A program made the translations under genes and the position numbers. The notes under the pieces were generated by a model. That model saw nothing but the letters and a program-made list of their open reading frames with translations, was not told the origin of the DNA and did no database searches. A DNA stretch of 64,000 bases from Rhodothermales bacterium (GTDB lineage Bacteria > Bacteroidota > Rhodothermia > Rhodothermales > Bin80): the NCBI GenBank assembly GCA_028278205.1, contig JANQES010000030.1:1-64000 (forward strand), written 5' to 3'. Positions 47,013 to 54,754 of this stretch are shown one piece after another (position 1 is the stretch's first letter; each line of letters opens with the position of its first letter).

Positions 47013-47138
47013 ATACCACAAAACAAGAACGACATACCAACACAGCTACTCATGGGAGGGCCTCGCCTCGCTATGGGCCGCTTTGTCTTCATGAACTACA
47101 CCTGATCGTCCTGACTAACAGAGCATTGGGAGCACATT

Positions 47139-48245
47139 ATGCCAAAGATTTTCCCAACCGTACTCGACGTGATCGGTCGGACGCCGATAGTGCGCATTAA
47201 CAGGTTGTCTGTACGACCGGACGTCGAAATCCTCGTCAAGCTGGATTATTTGAATCCCGGCGGAAGCACCAAAGACCGCCCGCTCGCCCGCATGGTCGAA
47301 GAGGCAGAAGTCAACGGCGACCTCAAGCCCGGTTCGACCATCATCGATTCGAGTTCGGGCAATTTTGCCGTGGCCATGGCGATGGCCGGCGCGGTGCGCG
47401 GCTACCGGGTGATCTGTGTCGTGGATCCGAAGCTGACCGAGGTCATCAAGTCGATGCTGATGGCCCTGGGGGCCGAGCTGGTTTATGCCACCGAAGCCGA
47501 TCACACGGGCAGTTACCTGCGCAACCGGCTGGCCGTCCGCAACGAACTGGTCAAGACCACCCCCAACGCCTGGTGCCCCGATCAGTACCGCAACAAAGCC
47601 AGCATCCGCGCCCACTACTACGGCACCGGCGCAGAGATCGTCGAGGCCGTCGCGGGGCGGCTGGATGTGCTGGTGGTGGCTACGGGAACCGGCGGCACCA
47701 TCTCCGGTTGTGCGCGCATGGTCAAGAAGCACATCCCCGGCGTCCGCATCGTGGCGGTGGATGCCGTCGGGTCGAAGATTTTCGACGACGAAGTCTACAA
47801 GTGGCTTCAGAAAGGACTCGGTTCCGGGCTCAAGGCCTCCGAACTGGACAACGTTGATCTCAGCGTGATCGACGAGGTGCGGCTCGTCGGAGATCAGGAG
47901 GCCTTTATGACGGCGCGGGCGTTGGTGCGCAACGAGGGGATCCTCGCGGGCGGCTCGGCGGGCTGCGCGGTCTTTGCCGCGCTCACCGTCAGCCTCGACC
48001 TGCCCGCCGGCTCGCGGGTAGCAACGATCCTGCCCGACCGCTTCGAACGCTATCTCTTCGAGCATCCGACTGATGTGTGGATGCAGACGCATGGGTTTGC
48101 CCTTGATCATTCCACGGAAGCGCTCGCTGAAGCCGTGCAGACCTGGTGCGACCGCTCGATCATGGTCGAAGGATCGGCAGGCCTGCCGGTTCGCAAATGG
48201 CATCGCAAGATGCGCGAGGCGCCTCCGGCGCTTGAGGAAGTCTGA
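47139..48245 (+). CDS. sbnA: SbnA-like PLP enzyme (2,3-diaminopropionate pathway, cysteine-synthase fold)
   Basis: A 368-residue fold-type II PLP enzyme. The PLP lysine lies in NPGGSTKDRPLARM (about residue 48), the substrate loop is SSSGNFAVAMAMAG, the phosphate-binding loop is VVATGTGGTISG, and the C-terminal Ser motif is AGGSAG. It is longer than CysK and resembles SbnA, which joins O-phosphoserine and glutamate to N-(1-amino-1-carboxyl-2-ethyl)-glutamate. The next gene is SbnB-like, 26 bases downstream; this neighbour, more than sequence alone, decides between SbnA and cysteine or cystathionine beta synthase. Ribosome site GGGAG precedes ATG 47139. Confidence 0.8.
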   Translation: MPKIFPTVLDVIGRTPIVRINRLSVRPDVEILVKLDYLNPGGSTKDRPLARMVEEAEVNGDLKPGSTIIDSSSGNFAVAMAMAGAVRGYRVICVVDPKLTEVIKSMLMALGAELVYATEADHTGSYLRNRLAVRNELVKTTPNAWCPDQYRNKASIRAHYYGTGAEIVEAVAGRLDVLVVATGTGGTISGCARMVKKHIPGVRIVAVDAVGSKIFDDEVYKWLQKGLGSGLKASELDNVDLSVIDEVRLVGDQEAFMTARALVRNEGILAGGSAGCAVFAALTVSLDLPAGSRVATILPDRFERYLFEHPTDVWMQTHGFALDHSTEALAEAVQTWCDRSIMVEGSAGLPVRKWHRKMREAPPALEEV

Positions 48246-48271
48246 CCTCCCCCTTTCAATATTTCCACCGT

Positions 48272-49297
48272 ATGCAATCCGACACTTTACTGCTTCTGAA
48301 AGGAAACGACATCATTACGCTGTTGAACCAGCAGGAATCGGCTATTCTGAAGGCGGTGCAACGCGCCTACCAGGCCCATGCGCGTGGTTTGACCACGATG
48401 CCCGCCGATAGCTACCTCCGGTTTCCCGGCATGGAAAAAGAGCGCATCATCTCGAAAGTGGCGTATCTGGGCGGTGATTTTGAGGTGGCGGGCATCAAGT
48501 GGATCGCTTCGTTTCCGGGCAACCTGGCGAAGGGAATGGAACGGGCTTCGGCGACGTTGATCCTCAACTCGATTGAAACAGGCCGCCCGCTGGCGATCAT
48601 GGAAAGCTCGATCATCAGTGCCAAACGGACCGCTGCCAGCGCGGCGCTCGGCGCCCGGCAGTTGTGGCCGCATGAGACGCTGACATCGGTGGGGCTGGTG
48701 GGCTGCGGGCTGATCAATTACGAAACCCTCCGCTTTCTGCTGGCTGTTTTCCCGATGATCGAGACGGTGCATCTCTACGACCTGAGCGCGGAGCGGGCGG
48801 CGCAGTTTTGTACGAAAGCACAGTCGTTGAAGCCGGGGCTGCGTTGGCAGGTGGAGGACGGCTTCCCGGCCCTGTTGGAATGCGCCCCGGTCATATCGCT
48901 GGCGACGACTGCCGTCACCCCGCACACGACATCGCTGGCCGGGCACCAGGAGCACGCGGTGATGCTGCACGTGTCGCTCCGCGACTTTACGGCGGACGTA
49001 ATTCTCCAGGCCGATAACGTGGTCGATGACATCGACAAAGCGTCGAGCAACAACACCTCGGTTCATCTGGCCGAGCAGCAAGCCGGTCACCGCGACTTCA
49101 TCCGCACCACCATCGGCGACATCCTCAACGGCGACGCCCCGCGCCGCGATTTGAGCAAGCCTTTTGCCATCTACAGCCCCTTCGGCCTGGGCATCCTCGA
49201 TCTGGCCGTTGCCGATCTGGTCTATCGGCTGGGCCAGACGGAAAACACCGGCACGTCCATCGAAAATTTTCTCCCGCCATCCTGGCTCGAACGGTAA
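48272..49297 (+). CDS. sbnB: SbnB-like dehydrogenase (ornithine cyclodeaminase family)
   Basis: A 341-residue Rossmann enzyme of the ornithine-cyclodeaminase/mu-crystallin family. SbnB oxidatively splits the SbnA product into L-2,3-diaminopropionate and 2-oxoglutarate with NAD. Visible features are the NAD-binding loop VGLVGCGLINYETL, the substrate part GIKWIASFPGNLAKGM, ESSIISAKRTAASAALGARQL and the HVSLRDFTADVIL segment seen in SbnB proteins. It is translated after the SbnA-like gene and the two are convergent with a sigma-54 activator gene. No NRPS, siderophore synthetase or transporter is adjacent, so the fate of diaminopropionate is unknown. Confidence 0.8.
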   Translation: MQSDTLLLLKGNDIITLLNQQESAILKAVQRAYQAHARGLTTMPADSYLRFPGMEKERIISKVAYLGGDFEVAGIKWIASFPGNLAKGMERASATLILNSIETGRPLAIMESSIISAKRTAASAALGARQLWPHETLTSVGLVGCGLINYETLRFLLAVFPMIETVHLYDLSAERAAQFCTKAQSLKPGLRWQVEDGFPALLECAPVISLATTAVTPHTTSLAGHQEHAVMLHVSLRDFTADVILQADNVVDDIDKASSNNTSVHLAEQQAGHRDFIRTTIGDILNGDAPRRDLSKPFAIYSPFGLGILDLAVADLVYRLGQTENTGTSIENFLPPSWLER

Positions 49298-49378
49298 TAC
49301 TGTTCACTCCTTCTCAAAATAACGGGGACAAAACGTATCCACCCCAAGATCGCCTTTTCTGGACTAAAACGGCGGTTT

Positions 49379-49505
49379 GTCCACCTTGATGTCCACCTCA
49401 ATGTCCCTCGGGACAAACGGGGACAGTTTTTTAGAAGTCTTTTAGAACCTTTTAGAATGTCCACAGGTGGACACCCAATGTCCAGGGGTGGACAGGCAGG
49501 TGGAC
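49379..49505. repeat. Cluster of GTCCA/TGGAC repeats between convergent genes
   Basis: GTCCACAGGTGGAC (49459-49472) and GTCCAGGGGTGGAC (49480-49493) are two dyads whose centres are 21 bases apart, followed by a third half site TGGAC (49501-49505). Upstream are GTCCACC copies near 49379 and 49391 and a GTCCC/GGGAC dyad at about 49403-49413. The gap also carries TTTTAGAA repeated three times (about 49429-49457). This could be an operator array, a tandem repeat of about 21 bp, or a terminator region. Confidence 0.7.
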
Positions 49506-49529
49506 ACCGTACACGTACATCTATAGCTC

Positions 49530-51110
49530 TCAATGTGTAGAGCGATTGGCGTCAGCAGATTGCCGGTGCTTACGGAACGGGATGCCCAGCTTGCGCATCT
49601 TGTAGCGAAGCGTGTTCGGATTGATCGCCAGAAGCTCCGCCGCCCCACCAGGACCGTGTATCTTGCCCCCGCTCATCCCCAGAACCTTCCGGATGTGCCG
49701 CGCGATCACCGTATCGAGTCCAAGCGGTTCAGCGCCGGCACCCGACAGGCGTACGCTAGCCCCTCCCGTCAAGGTCGTGCCGAGATCGTCGAAGCGCAGC
49801 GCAGCGCCCCGGTGCAAGATCATCGCGCGCTCGACCACGTTCTCCAACTCGCGCACGTTACCGGGCCAGGCGTAGGCCAGCAGCGTGTCTATGGCGCCGG
49901 GCGCCAGGCGCGGCGTCTCGCCGATCTTTAGCTCACGGGCCTTGCGCTCGATGAAGTGCTGCACCAGCGCCGGAATATCGCTCGTCCGGTCTCGCAGCGG
50001 CGGCACGACGATGGGGAACACGTTCAGCCGAAACCACAGATCCTGCCGGAACCGCCCGGCCTCCACCATCTTAGCGAGGTCCTGGTTGGTCGCGGCGATG
50101 ATGCGGATGTCTACCGGGATGCGCTCGGTGCCGCCGAGGCGCTCGATCTCTCGGTGTTGGAGCACGCGCAGCAGGCGCACCTGCGCCTCAAGGGGCATCT
50201 CCCCAATCTCGTCGAGCAGGATCGTGCCCTTGTGGGCCCGCTCGAAGCGACCGCGTTTTCGGGAGAGCGCCCCGGTAAAGGCTCCCTTCTCGTGGCCGAA
50301 GAGTTCGCTGTCGATCAAGGCGTCGGGGATGGCGCCGCAGTTGCAGGGGATGAAGGGTCCTTCGCGCCGGGGCGAGCCGAGATGGATGGCGTTGGCGATG
50401 ACGTCTTTGCCGACGCCGGTCTCGCCGGTGAGCAGGACGGGGCTGTCGGTGGGCGCGACCTGTCGGACTTGATGCATGACCTCGCGCAGGCCAAAGTCGA
50501 CGCCGACGATTTGGTCGCCTGCGATGCGCAGTAGTTCCCGGTGCAGGTATCGGTAGTCGTCGGCGAGCCGGTCTTTGAGTTTGACCACCTTTTCATGCTC
50601 CAGCGTGTTGGACATCGCCACGAAGCACGGCTCCTTGAGGAGGGCATAAAGCCGGGCATGGTGCTCGTCGAAGCGGTCGTTGCCCTCAGCAAGCAGGGCA
50701 AGGGCACCCGCAACCTGATCCTTGATGATGAGAGGCAGACTCATAGCCGAAGAGGACGGTTCACCGAGCGTCTCAAGGAGGTACTTTGTAACGGGTTCCT
50801 CCTCAGGCCTGTTGATCACGAGCACGGGAGGTAGCTTGCCGGCTCGCCATTGCCGGCCCGCCTGCGCCATGGCTGCCTGGGCCTGTTCGTTAAGTGGGAC
50901 GAGTACATCCATCCGCTCACCCTTCTCGGCACTGGCCCGCGCAACGATTCGCATGGCCTCGAGGTCCTTCTCGTACCGCTCAAGATAAAAGGTATCGGCG
51001 GGCATGTATTGCGAGAGGTACTTGATACAGGCTTGAAGTCCCATCTCGATTTCCAGATGCCCGCAAATCCTCAAGGTGGCATTTCGAAAGAACTCGTTTT
51101 CATCAATCAT
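49530..51110 (-). CDS. Sigma-54-dependent transcriptional activator with GAF-like sensor
   Basis: A 526-residue bacterial enhancer-binding protein. Residues of about 1-190 form a GAF-like domain (ICGHLEIEMGLQACIKYLSQ, AMSLPLIIKDQVAGALALLA). The AAA+ domain has Walker A GETGVGKD, the sigma-54 loop GAFTGA, Walker B ILLDEIGEM and a sensor arginine region. A Fis-like HTH ends the protein (GGAAELLAINPNTLRYKMRK). The start ATG 51110 (MIDENEFFRNATLRICG) is preceded by GGGAG; the frame is open to 51182. It lies divergent from the amidohydrolase operon, whose upstream region has a -24/-12 element, so it very likely controls that operon in response to a small ligand bound by the GAF domain. Confidence 0.92.
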   Translation of the reverse strand: MIDENEFFRNATLRICGHLEIEMGLQACIKYLSQYMPADTFYLERYEKDLEAMRIVARASAEKGERMDVLVPLNEQAQAAMAQAGRQWRAGKLPPVLVINRPEEEPVTKYLLETLGEPSSSAMSLPLIIKDQVAGALALLAEGNDRFDEHHARLYALLKEPCFVAMSNTLEHEKVVKLKDRLADDYRYLHRELLRIAGDQIVGVDFGLREVMHQVRQVAPTDSPVLLTGETGVGKDVIANAIHLGSPRREGPFIPCNCGAIPDALIDSELFGHEKGAFTGALSRKRGRFERAHKGTILLDEIGEMPLEAQVRLLRVLQHREIERLGGTERIPVDIRIIAATNQDLAKMVEAGRFRQDLWFRLNVFPIVVPPLRDRTSDIPALVQHFIERKARELKIGETPRLAPGAIDTLLAYAWPGNVRELENVVERAMILHRGAALRFDDLGTTLTGGASVRLSGAGAEPLGLDTVIARHIRKVLGMSGGKIHGPGGAAELLAINPNTLRYKMRKLGIPFRKHRQSADANRSTH

Positions 51111-51256
51111 GACGATCTCCCTCGTTGAGTCTGCCTTTTGGTGGTTATTGATAATAATACCTGATTTTGTGAAATACGACAACGGGATTTACGAATTACC
51201 ACAATTGTTATAATGCTACTAATCATAAAATATTGTAAATAATAAATTTAAAAATT

Positions 51257-51272
51257 TGGCCCAATCCTTGGA
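51257..51272 (+). promoter_or_regulatory. Candidate sigma-54 (-24/-12) promoter of the amidohydrolase operon
   Basis: TGGC at 51257-51260 and TTGGA at 51268-51272 are separated exactly as in the consensus TGGCACG-N4-TTGCW; the only key mismatch is G for C at -12. A start site near 51284 would give a leader of about 18 bases carrying the AAAAAGGAG ribosome site for ATG 51302. Upstream, TTGT-N8-ACAA (51167-51182) and ACAATTGT (51201-51208) are possible enhancer sites. The divergent activator is encoded next door. Confidence 0.65.
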
Positions 51273-51301
51273 TTCTTCGCCCAATAAAAAGGAGCGAGAT
51301 C

Positions 51302-52315
51302 ATGAATACCGCACCGCATCGAATCGATGTGCACTACCACATCATCCCCCGGCCCTACGTAGAGGCGCTCAACAGCAGAGGCATTGAGGGCTCTACGGCC
51401 GTGAAATTCCCCAGGTGGACGCCCCACAAGGCGCTCAAGCACATGGACCGCAGCGGGGTCGCCACCGCGATTACCTCGCTGTCCACGCCAGGCGTCTGGT
51501 TCGGCGACGCGGCGCTGGCGCGGAAGCTGAGCCGGATCTGCAACGAGTTCCAGGCGCAGATGGTGGCGGACCACCCGGAGCGCTTCGGCTCGTTCGCCTT
51601 TCTTCCGCTGCCCGACGTAGCGGGCGCGCTGCTCGAACTGGAACACGCCATGGATCAGTTGGGCCATGACGGCGTGGTGCTCCTGACCGACATCGACGGG
51701 CATTACCTGGGCGATCCGGACTACGAGGAGTTGTTTGCCGAACTGGACCGGCGCCAGGCGGTGGCCTTCATCCACCCGCACACCGAGCCCAACCAGAGGC
51801 GGCGGTACGAGTTGTTCCACCCGCTGCTGGAGTGGCCCATCCACACCACGCGCGCGGCCATCGACTTGCTGTACAGCGGTCGCCTTGCCCGGTACCCCAA
51901 CATCCGCTACATCCTGTCCCACGGCGGCGGTACCGTGCCATTCGTGGCCCATCGCATCGTGGCCGGTTTGGAGCTTGAAGACCCGGCCCACAACGGAGAT
52001 CAGGGGATGGGTCTTGCGCCGGAAGAGAGCCTGGCGCGGGGGCTGAGCCTGCTCCAGGGCCTCTACTACGATACAGCCTCCCCTGGCAACGCACACCTTG
52101 CCGCGCTCCAGGAGTTCGCCGGCCCGAGCCACATCGTGTTTGGAACCGACGGCGGCTGGACCCCTCCCGTGCAGACTGCCATCACGATCAAAACCCTGAT
52201 GGCCTACGACGGCTTCGACGAGGCTCAGATGAAGGCCATCGAGCGAGACAACGCGGCGGCCCTGTTTCCCCGTGTCAAAGCAGAAACACCCATACTGCGC
52301 TCTCGGGCTGCATAA
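51302..52315 (+). CDS. Amidohydrolase (ACMSD-like, amidohydrolase_2), copy 1
   Basis: A 337-residue TIM-barrel metal-dependent hydrolase or decarboxylase of the amidohydrolase_2 family, which includes aminocarboxymuconate-semialdehyde and resorcylate decarboxylases. The metal motif is IDVHYH (residues 8-13). Other ligands are likely the His in FIHPHTEP, the His in YILSHGGG and the Asp in VFGTDGGW. It opens the sigma-54 operon with AAAAAGGAG before ATG 51302, and a paralog follows 12 bases later. The substrate is unknown; a carboxylated ring or lactone is typical for the family. Confidence 0.88.
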   Translation: MNTAPHRIDVHYHIIPRPYVEALNSRGIEGSTAVKFPRWTPHKALKHMDRSGVATAITSLSTPGVWFGDAALARKLSRICNEFQAQMVADHPERFGSFAFLPLPDVAGALLELEHAMDQLGHDGVVLLTDIDGHYLGDPDYEELFAELDRRQAVAFIHPHTEPNQRRRYELFHPLLEWPIHTTRAAIDLLYSGRLARYPNIRYILSHGGGTVPFVAHRIVAGLELEDPAHNGDQGMGLAPEESLARGLSLLQGLYYDTASPGNAHLAALQEFAGPSHIVFGTDGGWTPPVQTAITIKTLMAYDGFDEAQMKAIERDNAAALFPRVKAETPILRSRAA

Positions 52316-52327
52316 AAGGACAAGACC

Positions 52328-53275
52328 ATGACTTCGCAGACAATCAGCCTGACAGAACCGGCCCTGATCGATGTGCATCACCACATGGTGCCCCCGGGTT
52401 ACCTGGCGGCGCTTAAGCAGGCCGGCGTGAACACGGTCGGGTTCCCACGATGGAGTCCCGACCAGTCCCTTGCGATGATGGATCGCCTGGGCATCGGCAA
52501 GGCCATGCTGTCGGTGTCGTCCCCTGGCGTCTGGCTCGGAGACGACGCCGAAGCCCGCAAGCTTGCGCGTTCCTGCAACGCGTACGCCGCGTCGCTGATG
52601 AAACAGCACCCGGACTGCTTCGGGGCGCTGGCGGCGCTGCCGTTCCCCGACCTGGAGGGTGCCCTTGATGAACTGGCGTATGCGCTGGACACCCTTCGTC
52701 TCGACGGGGTGATTCTGCTGTCGAACGTCGAGGGCAGGTATGTGGGCGATCCGGAATTCGACACCCTGATGGCGGAACTCAACCGGCGTGAGGCGCTGGT
52801 GCTGCTGCACCCCAACGAGGTGCCGGCCAGCGACGAGAACGCCGCGCTGCACGGCTGGGCGGAATACCCCATCGACATGGCGCGGGCCTACGCGCGACTG
52901 GTCTACAACGACGTCCTGGTGCGCTACCCCGGCATCCGCTGGATCCTGGCCCACGCCGGTGGTGTGGTGCCGTTCGTCGCCGAGCGGGTGGGCAAGGCGC
53001 ACTACGCCAGGGAAAAGGGGCTGCGCTGGGGGCGGATCATCAAGGACATGATGGCCGGGCGGAACGGTGGCCTGGCGTTGGCCCGAGGTGTGAGCTACGA
53101 CACGGCAGGGGCAGCCAACCCGGTCACCCTGGCGGCGTTGCGCCATCTGGTGACGCCGGAGCGGATCCACTTTGGCAGCAACTTCCCCTGGGACTCCGAG
53201 GCAGGAGCAGAAGCGTCGCTTCACTTTCTCGCGCGTATGGCGGGTTTGGACACCCGTGACCTCGTACCTCGATAA
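52328..53275 (+). CDS. Amidohydrolase (ACMSD-like), copy 2 with Asn for the usual catalytic Asp
   Basis: A 315-residue paralog of the preceding gene. It keeps IDVHHH (residues 14-19), the His in LLHPNEVP, and WILAHAGG. In the last motif, where copy 1 reads VFGTDGGW and the family usually has FGSD, it reads IHFGSNFPW, so the catalytic or metal-bridging Asp is Asn. It may act on a different substrate, be a partner subunit of copy 1, or have lost activity. The start MTSQTISLTEPALIDVHH is 12 bases downstream of copy 1. Confidence 0.88.
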   Translation: MTSQTISLTEPALIDVHHHMVPPGYLAALKQAGVNTVGFPRWSPDQSLAMMDRLGIGKAMLSVSSPGVWLGDDAEARKLARSCNAYAASLMKQHPDCFGALAALPFPDLEGALDELAYALDTLRLDGVILLSNVEGRYVGDPEFDTLMAELNRREALVLLHPNEVPASDENAALHGWAEYPIDMARAYARLVYNDVLVRYPGIRWILAHAGGVVPFVAERVGKAHYAREKGLRWGRIIKDMMAGRNGGLALARGVSYDTAGAANPVTLAALRHLVTPERIHFGSNFPWDSEAGAEASLHFLARMAGLDTRDLVPR

Positions 53276-53305
53276 ACCAACGTTCTCCTGTGGGAGGTGA
53301 AAGAA

Positions 53306-53470
53306 ATGGCAGAAACCCTGCATACATACGCCACTGAGCACCTTGTAGCCGTGGGTATCCTTAATCCTGAACAGGTATTTTTCTTCTTCCTGCCTGGTTT
53401 CGGTGCGATTGTCCTTATCGCGCTTCTTCATGGCTTGTTTCGTTCATCTAAACCTCCGTTAAATCAATGA
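53306..53470 (+). CDS. Small single-pass membrane protein, 54 aa
   Basis: It begins MAETLHTYATEHLVAVGILN behind a strong GGGAGGTG at 53293-53300. A hydrophobic helix of about 20 residues follows (QVFFFFLPGFGAIVLIALLH), then a short basic tail (GLFRSSKPPLNQ). I found it by reading the gap between the second amidohydrolase and the reductase; it is too short for usual gene calls. Its stop overlaps the next start as ATGA, which supports it being translated. It may anchor or regulate an operon product at the membrane. Confidence 0.65.
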   Translation: MAETLHTYATEHLVAVGILNPEQVFFFFLPGFGAIVLIALLHGLFRSSKPPLNQ

Positions 53471-53640
53471 ATGCGAAAGCGCCCCACCCCGCGTCGAGGG
53501 CCACGCCCGAAGTGACCGAGCCGCTGCCCTCCATCCTAAAAGATGCTGACCGGAGCATAAAGGAACTGGAAGAGGTGAAGGATGAGGATGCCTTCTGCGT
53601 TCCCTGGTACCTCTCCCGGCCTGCTCGCGAAAAGTCATGA
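53467..53640 (+). CDS. Small soluble protein, 57 aa
   Basis: It starts MNAKAPHPASRATPEVTEPL at ATG 53467, overlapping the upstream stop by ATGA. Its stop in turn overlaps the next gene (ATG 53637) by ATGA, so three cistrons are chained. The middle is a charged helix (DADRSIKELEEVKDEDAF) and the end is VPWYLSRPAREKS. I do not recognise it. The chained overlaps and codon use like the neighbours argue for a real product. Confidence 0.6.
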   Translation: MNAKAPHPASRATPEVTEPLPSILKDADRSIKELEEVKDEDAFCVPWYLSRPAREKS

Positions 53641-54629
53641 ACCGTATTAGGGAGAGACCCATGAAGACGCTTGTATACGGCGCAGGACCGATCGGAAGAT
53701 GGTTGGCCTATCGCCTTGAGTTGACCGGCCAGGACGTGACCCTGCTCGCGCGCAACCAGACCTATCATGCGCTGAAAGAGCGCGGCCTCGAAATCGTCGA
53801 TGGACTCACGGGAGAGCGCCTCACCGCCCCGGTGAAGCTCGTTGATCGGTTGGATCCGGACGATCCCTACGACCTCGTGGTGGTACCCATGCAGAAGGCG
53901 AGCCGCCTGGCCGCATGCCCCATCCTGGCTCGCAATAAGCATCTGAAGCACATCCTCTTCATGGGCAATGACGTGTCGGGCTTCCATCATTACCTCGACC
54001 ACCTGCCTGCCGATAAGGTGTTGCTCGGTTTTCCGGGTGTGGGCGGTGGATGGGAAGGCATCGATCTGGTGATCATGGATCGTGAAAAGCCTGGCGGCCA
54101 CCACGGCGAGGTCTATATCGGCGAACTCGACGGCACGATCCGAGCGCGAACGTTGCAGATCAAGCGACTCTTCGAGGCCGCCGACGTCAAGGTCAGCCTC
54201 GAAAAAGACATAGACGGCTGGCTCAAGTACCACTTCGCCTTTATGGCCCCTACCACCGGCGTCATCTTCATGAAAGGCGGCGACCTCCGCGCGGTGGCGA
54301 ACGACGTAGCGGCGATCCATCAGTATTGCCGTGCCTGCCGCGAGGCCGGAAACGTCCTGCGCCAGGTAGGCTATCGGAGGCGTCAGCCGGGCATCTTCAA
54401 CCTCTACTACTGGCTCCCACGATGGCTGGAGCCGAACGTGTTCAGCAAGCTCTTCAATGCGCGTAGCGCCGAAGTCCGCTTTGGGCTCCACGCCCCAGCC
54501 GTGGGCCCGGAGTTGCGCGAGATGGCTGACGAGTTTGCCGTGCTCAAGACCGCGGTAGGGATGGAAACCCCCACTCTCGACGCATTGCTCCATCATGTGC
54601 CACAGACGCGTGTGGCCGCACACCGGTAG
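53637..54629 (+). CDS. Ketopantoate reductase-like (PanE/ApbA family) oxidoreductase
   Basis: A 330-residue NAD(P)-dependent 6-phosphogluconate-type dehydrogenase. The N-terminal Rossmann motif VYGAGPIGRWLAYRL and LLARNQTYHALKERGLEI are typical of ApbA/PanE proteins, and the C-terminal half is helical (WLKYHFAFMAPTTGVIFMKG). The Lys in that stretch matches the catalytic Lys of PanE. ATG 53637 overlaps the previous stop; ATG 53661 (MKTLVYG) with GGGAGAG upstream is an alternative. In an operon with amidohydrolases it is more likely a catabolic or biosynthetic reductase of a 2-oxo acid than the pantothenate enzyme. Confidence 0.85.
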   Translation: MNRIRERPMKTLVYGAGPIGRWLAYRLELTGQDVTLLARNQTYHALKERGLEIVDGLTGERLTAPVKLVDRLDPDDPYDLVVVPMQKASRLAACPILARNKHLKHILFMGNDVSGFHHYLDHLPADKVLLGFPGVGGGWEGIDLVIMDREKPGGHHGEVYIGELDGTIRARTLQIKRLFEAADVKVSLEKDIDGWLKYHFAFMAPTTGVIFMKGGDLRAVANDVAAIHQYCRACREAGNVLRQVGYRRRQPGIFNLYYWLPRWLEPNVFSKLFNARSAEVRFGLHAPAVGPELREMADEFAVLKTAVGMETPTLDALLHHVPQTRVAAHR

Positions 54630-54640
54630 GAGGTTGTCTT

Positions 54641-54754
54641 ATGAAACGTGTGCTTGTCGCTGGCGCGACGGGATATCTCGGAGGATTCGTGGCGCACGAG
54701 TTCAAGGCCAGAGGCCACTTCGTTCGCGCCCTATACGCGAGGCGGCACTCATGA
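54641..54754 (+). pseudogene. N-terminal stub of an SDR/NmrA-type Rossmann protein, 37 aa
   Basis: Start ATG 54641 has TAGGAGG upstream. The product MKRVLVAGATGYLGGFVAHE then FKARGHFVRALYARRHS stops at 54752-54754. GATGYLGGFVAHEFKARGH is the first beta-alpha-beta of atypical SDR/NmrA proteins, but the remaining 200 or more residues are missing. The stop overlaps the next gene as ATGA, so the stub is in a translated position. It could be a decayed gene kept as a translational leader, or an in-frame deletion product. Confidence 0.6.

Larger units (their letters stand above)
46505..47138. other. 634-base intergenic region with gene remnant and hairpins
   Basis: The gap contains, in order: a 3' remnant of a sigma-54 activator gene (46570-46620); a small ACAGGA/TCCTGT inverted repeat (46643-46648 with 46670-46675); and a hairpin-dense stretch (about 46693-47012). 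An unremarkable leader to the next gene with ribosome site GGGAG follows. Plus- and minus-strand ORFs here (about 70-90 codons) have no recognisable content and I do not call them. Confidence 0.7.

Noticed and set aside
46831..47094. 87-codon plus-strand ORF in the hairpin-rich gap
   Set aside because: It translates the hairpins, has no ribosome site, and the composition (Arg/Pro/His rich) is like random frames in GC-rich DNA.
49400..49505. Possible CRISPR-like array from repeated GTCCA units
   Set aside because: Units are short, irregular and form dyads; no conserved 25-40 bp repeats with equal spacers and no cas genes.
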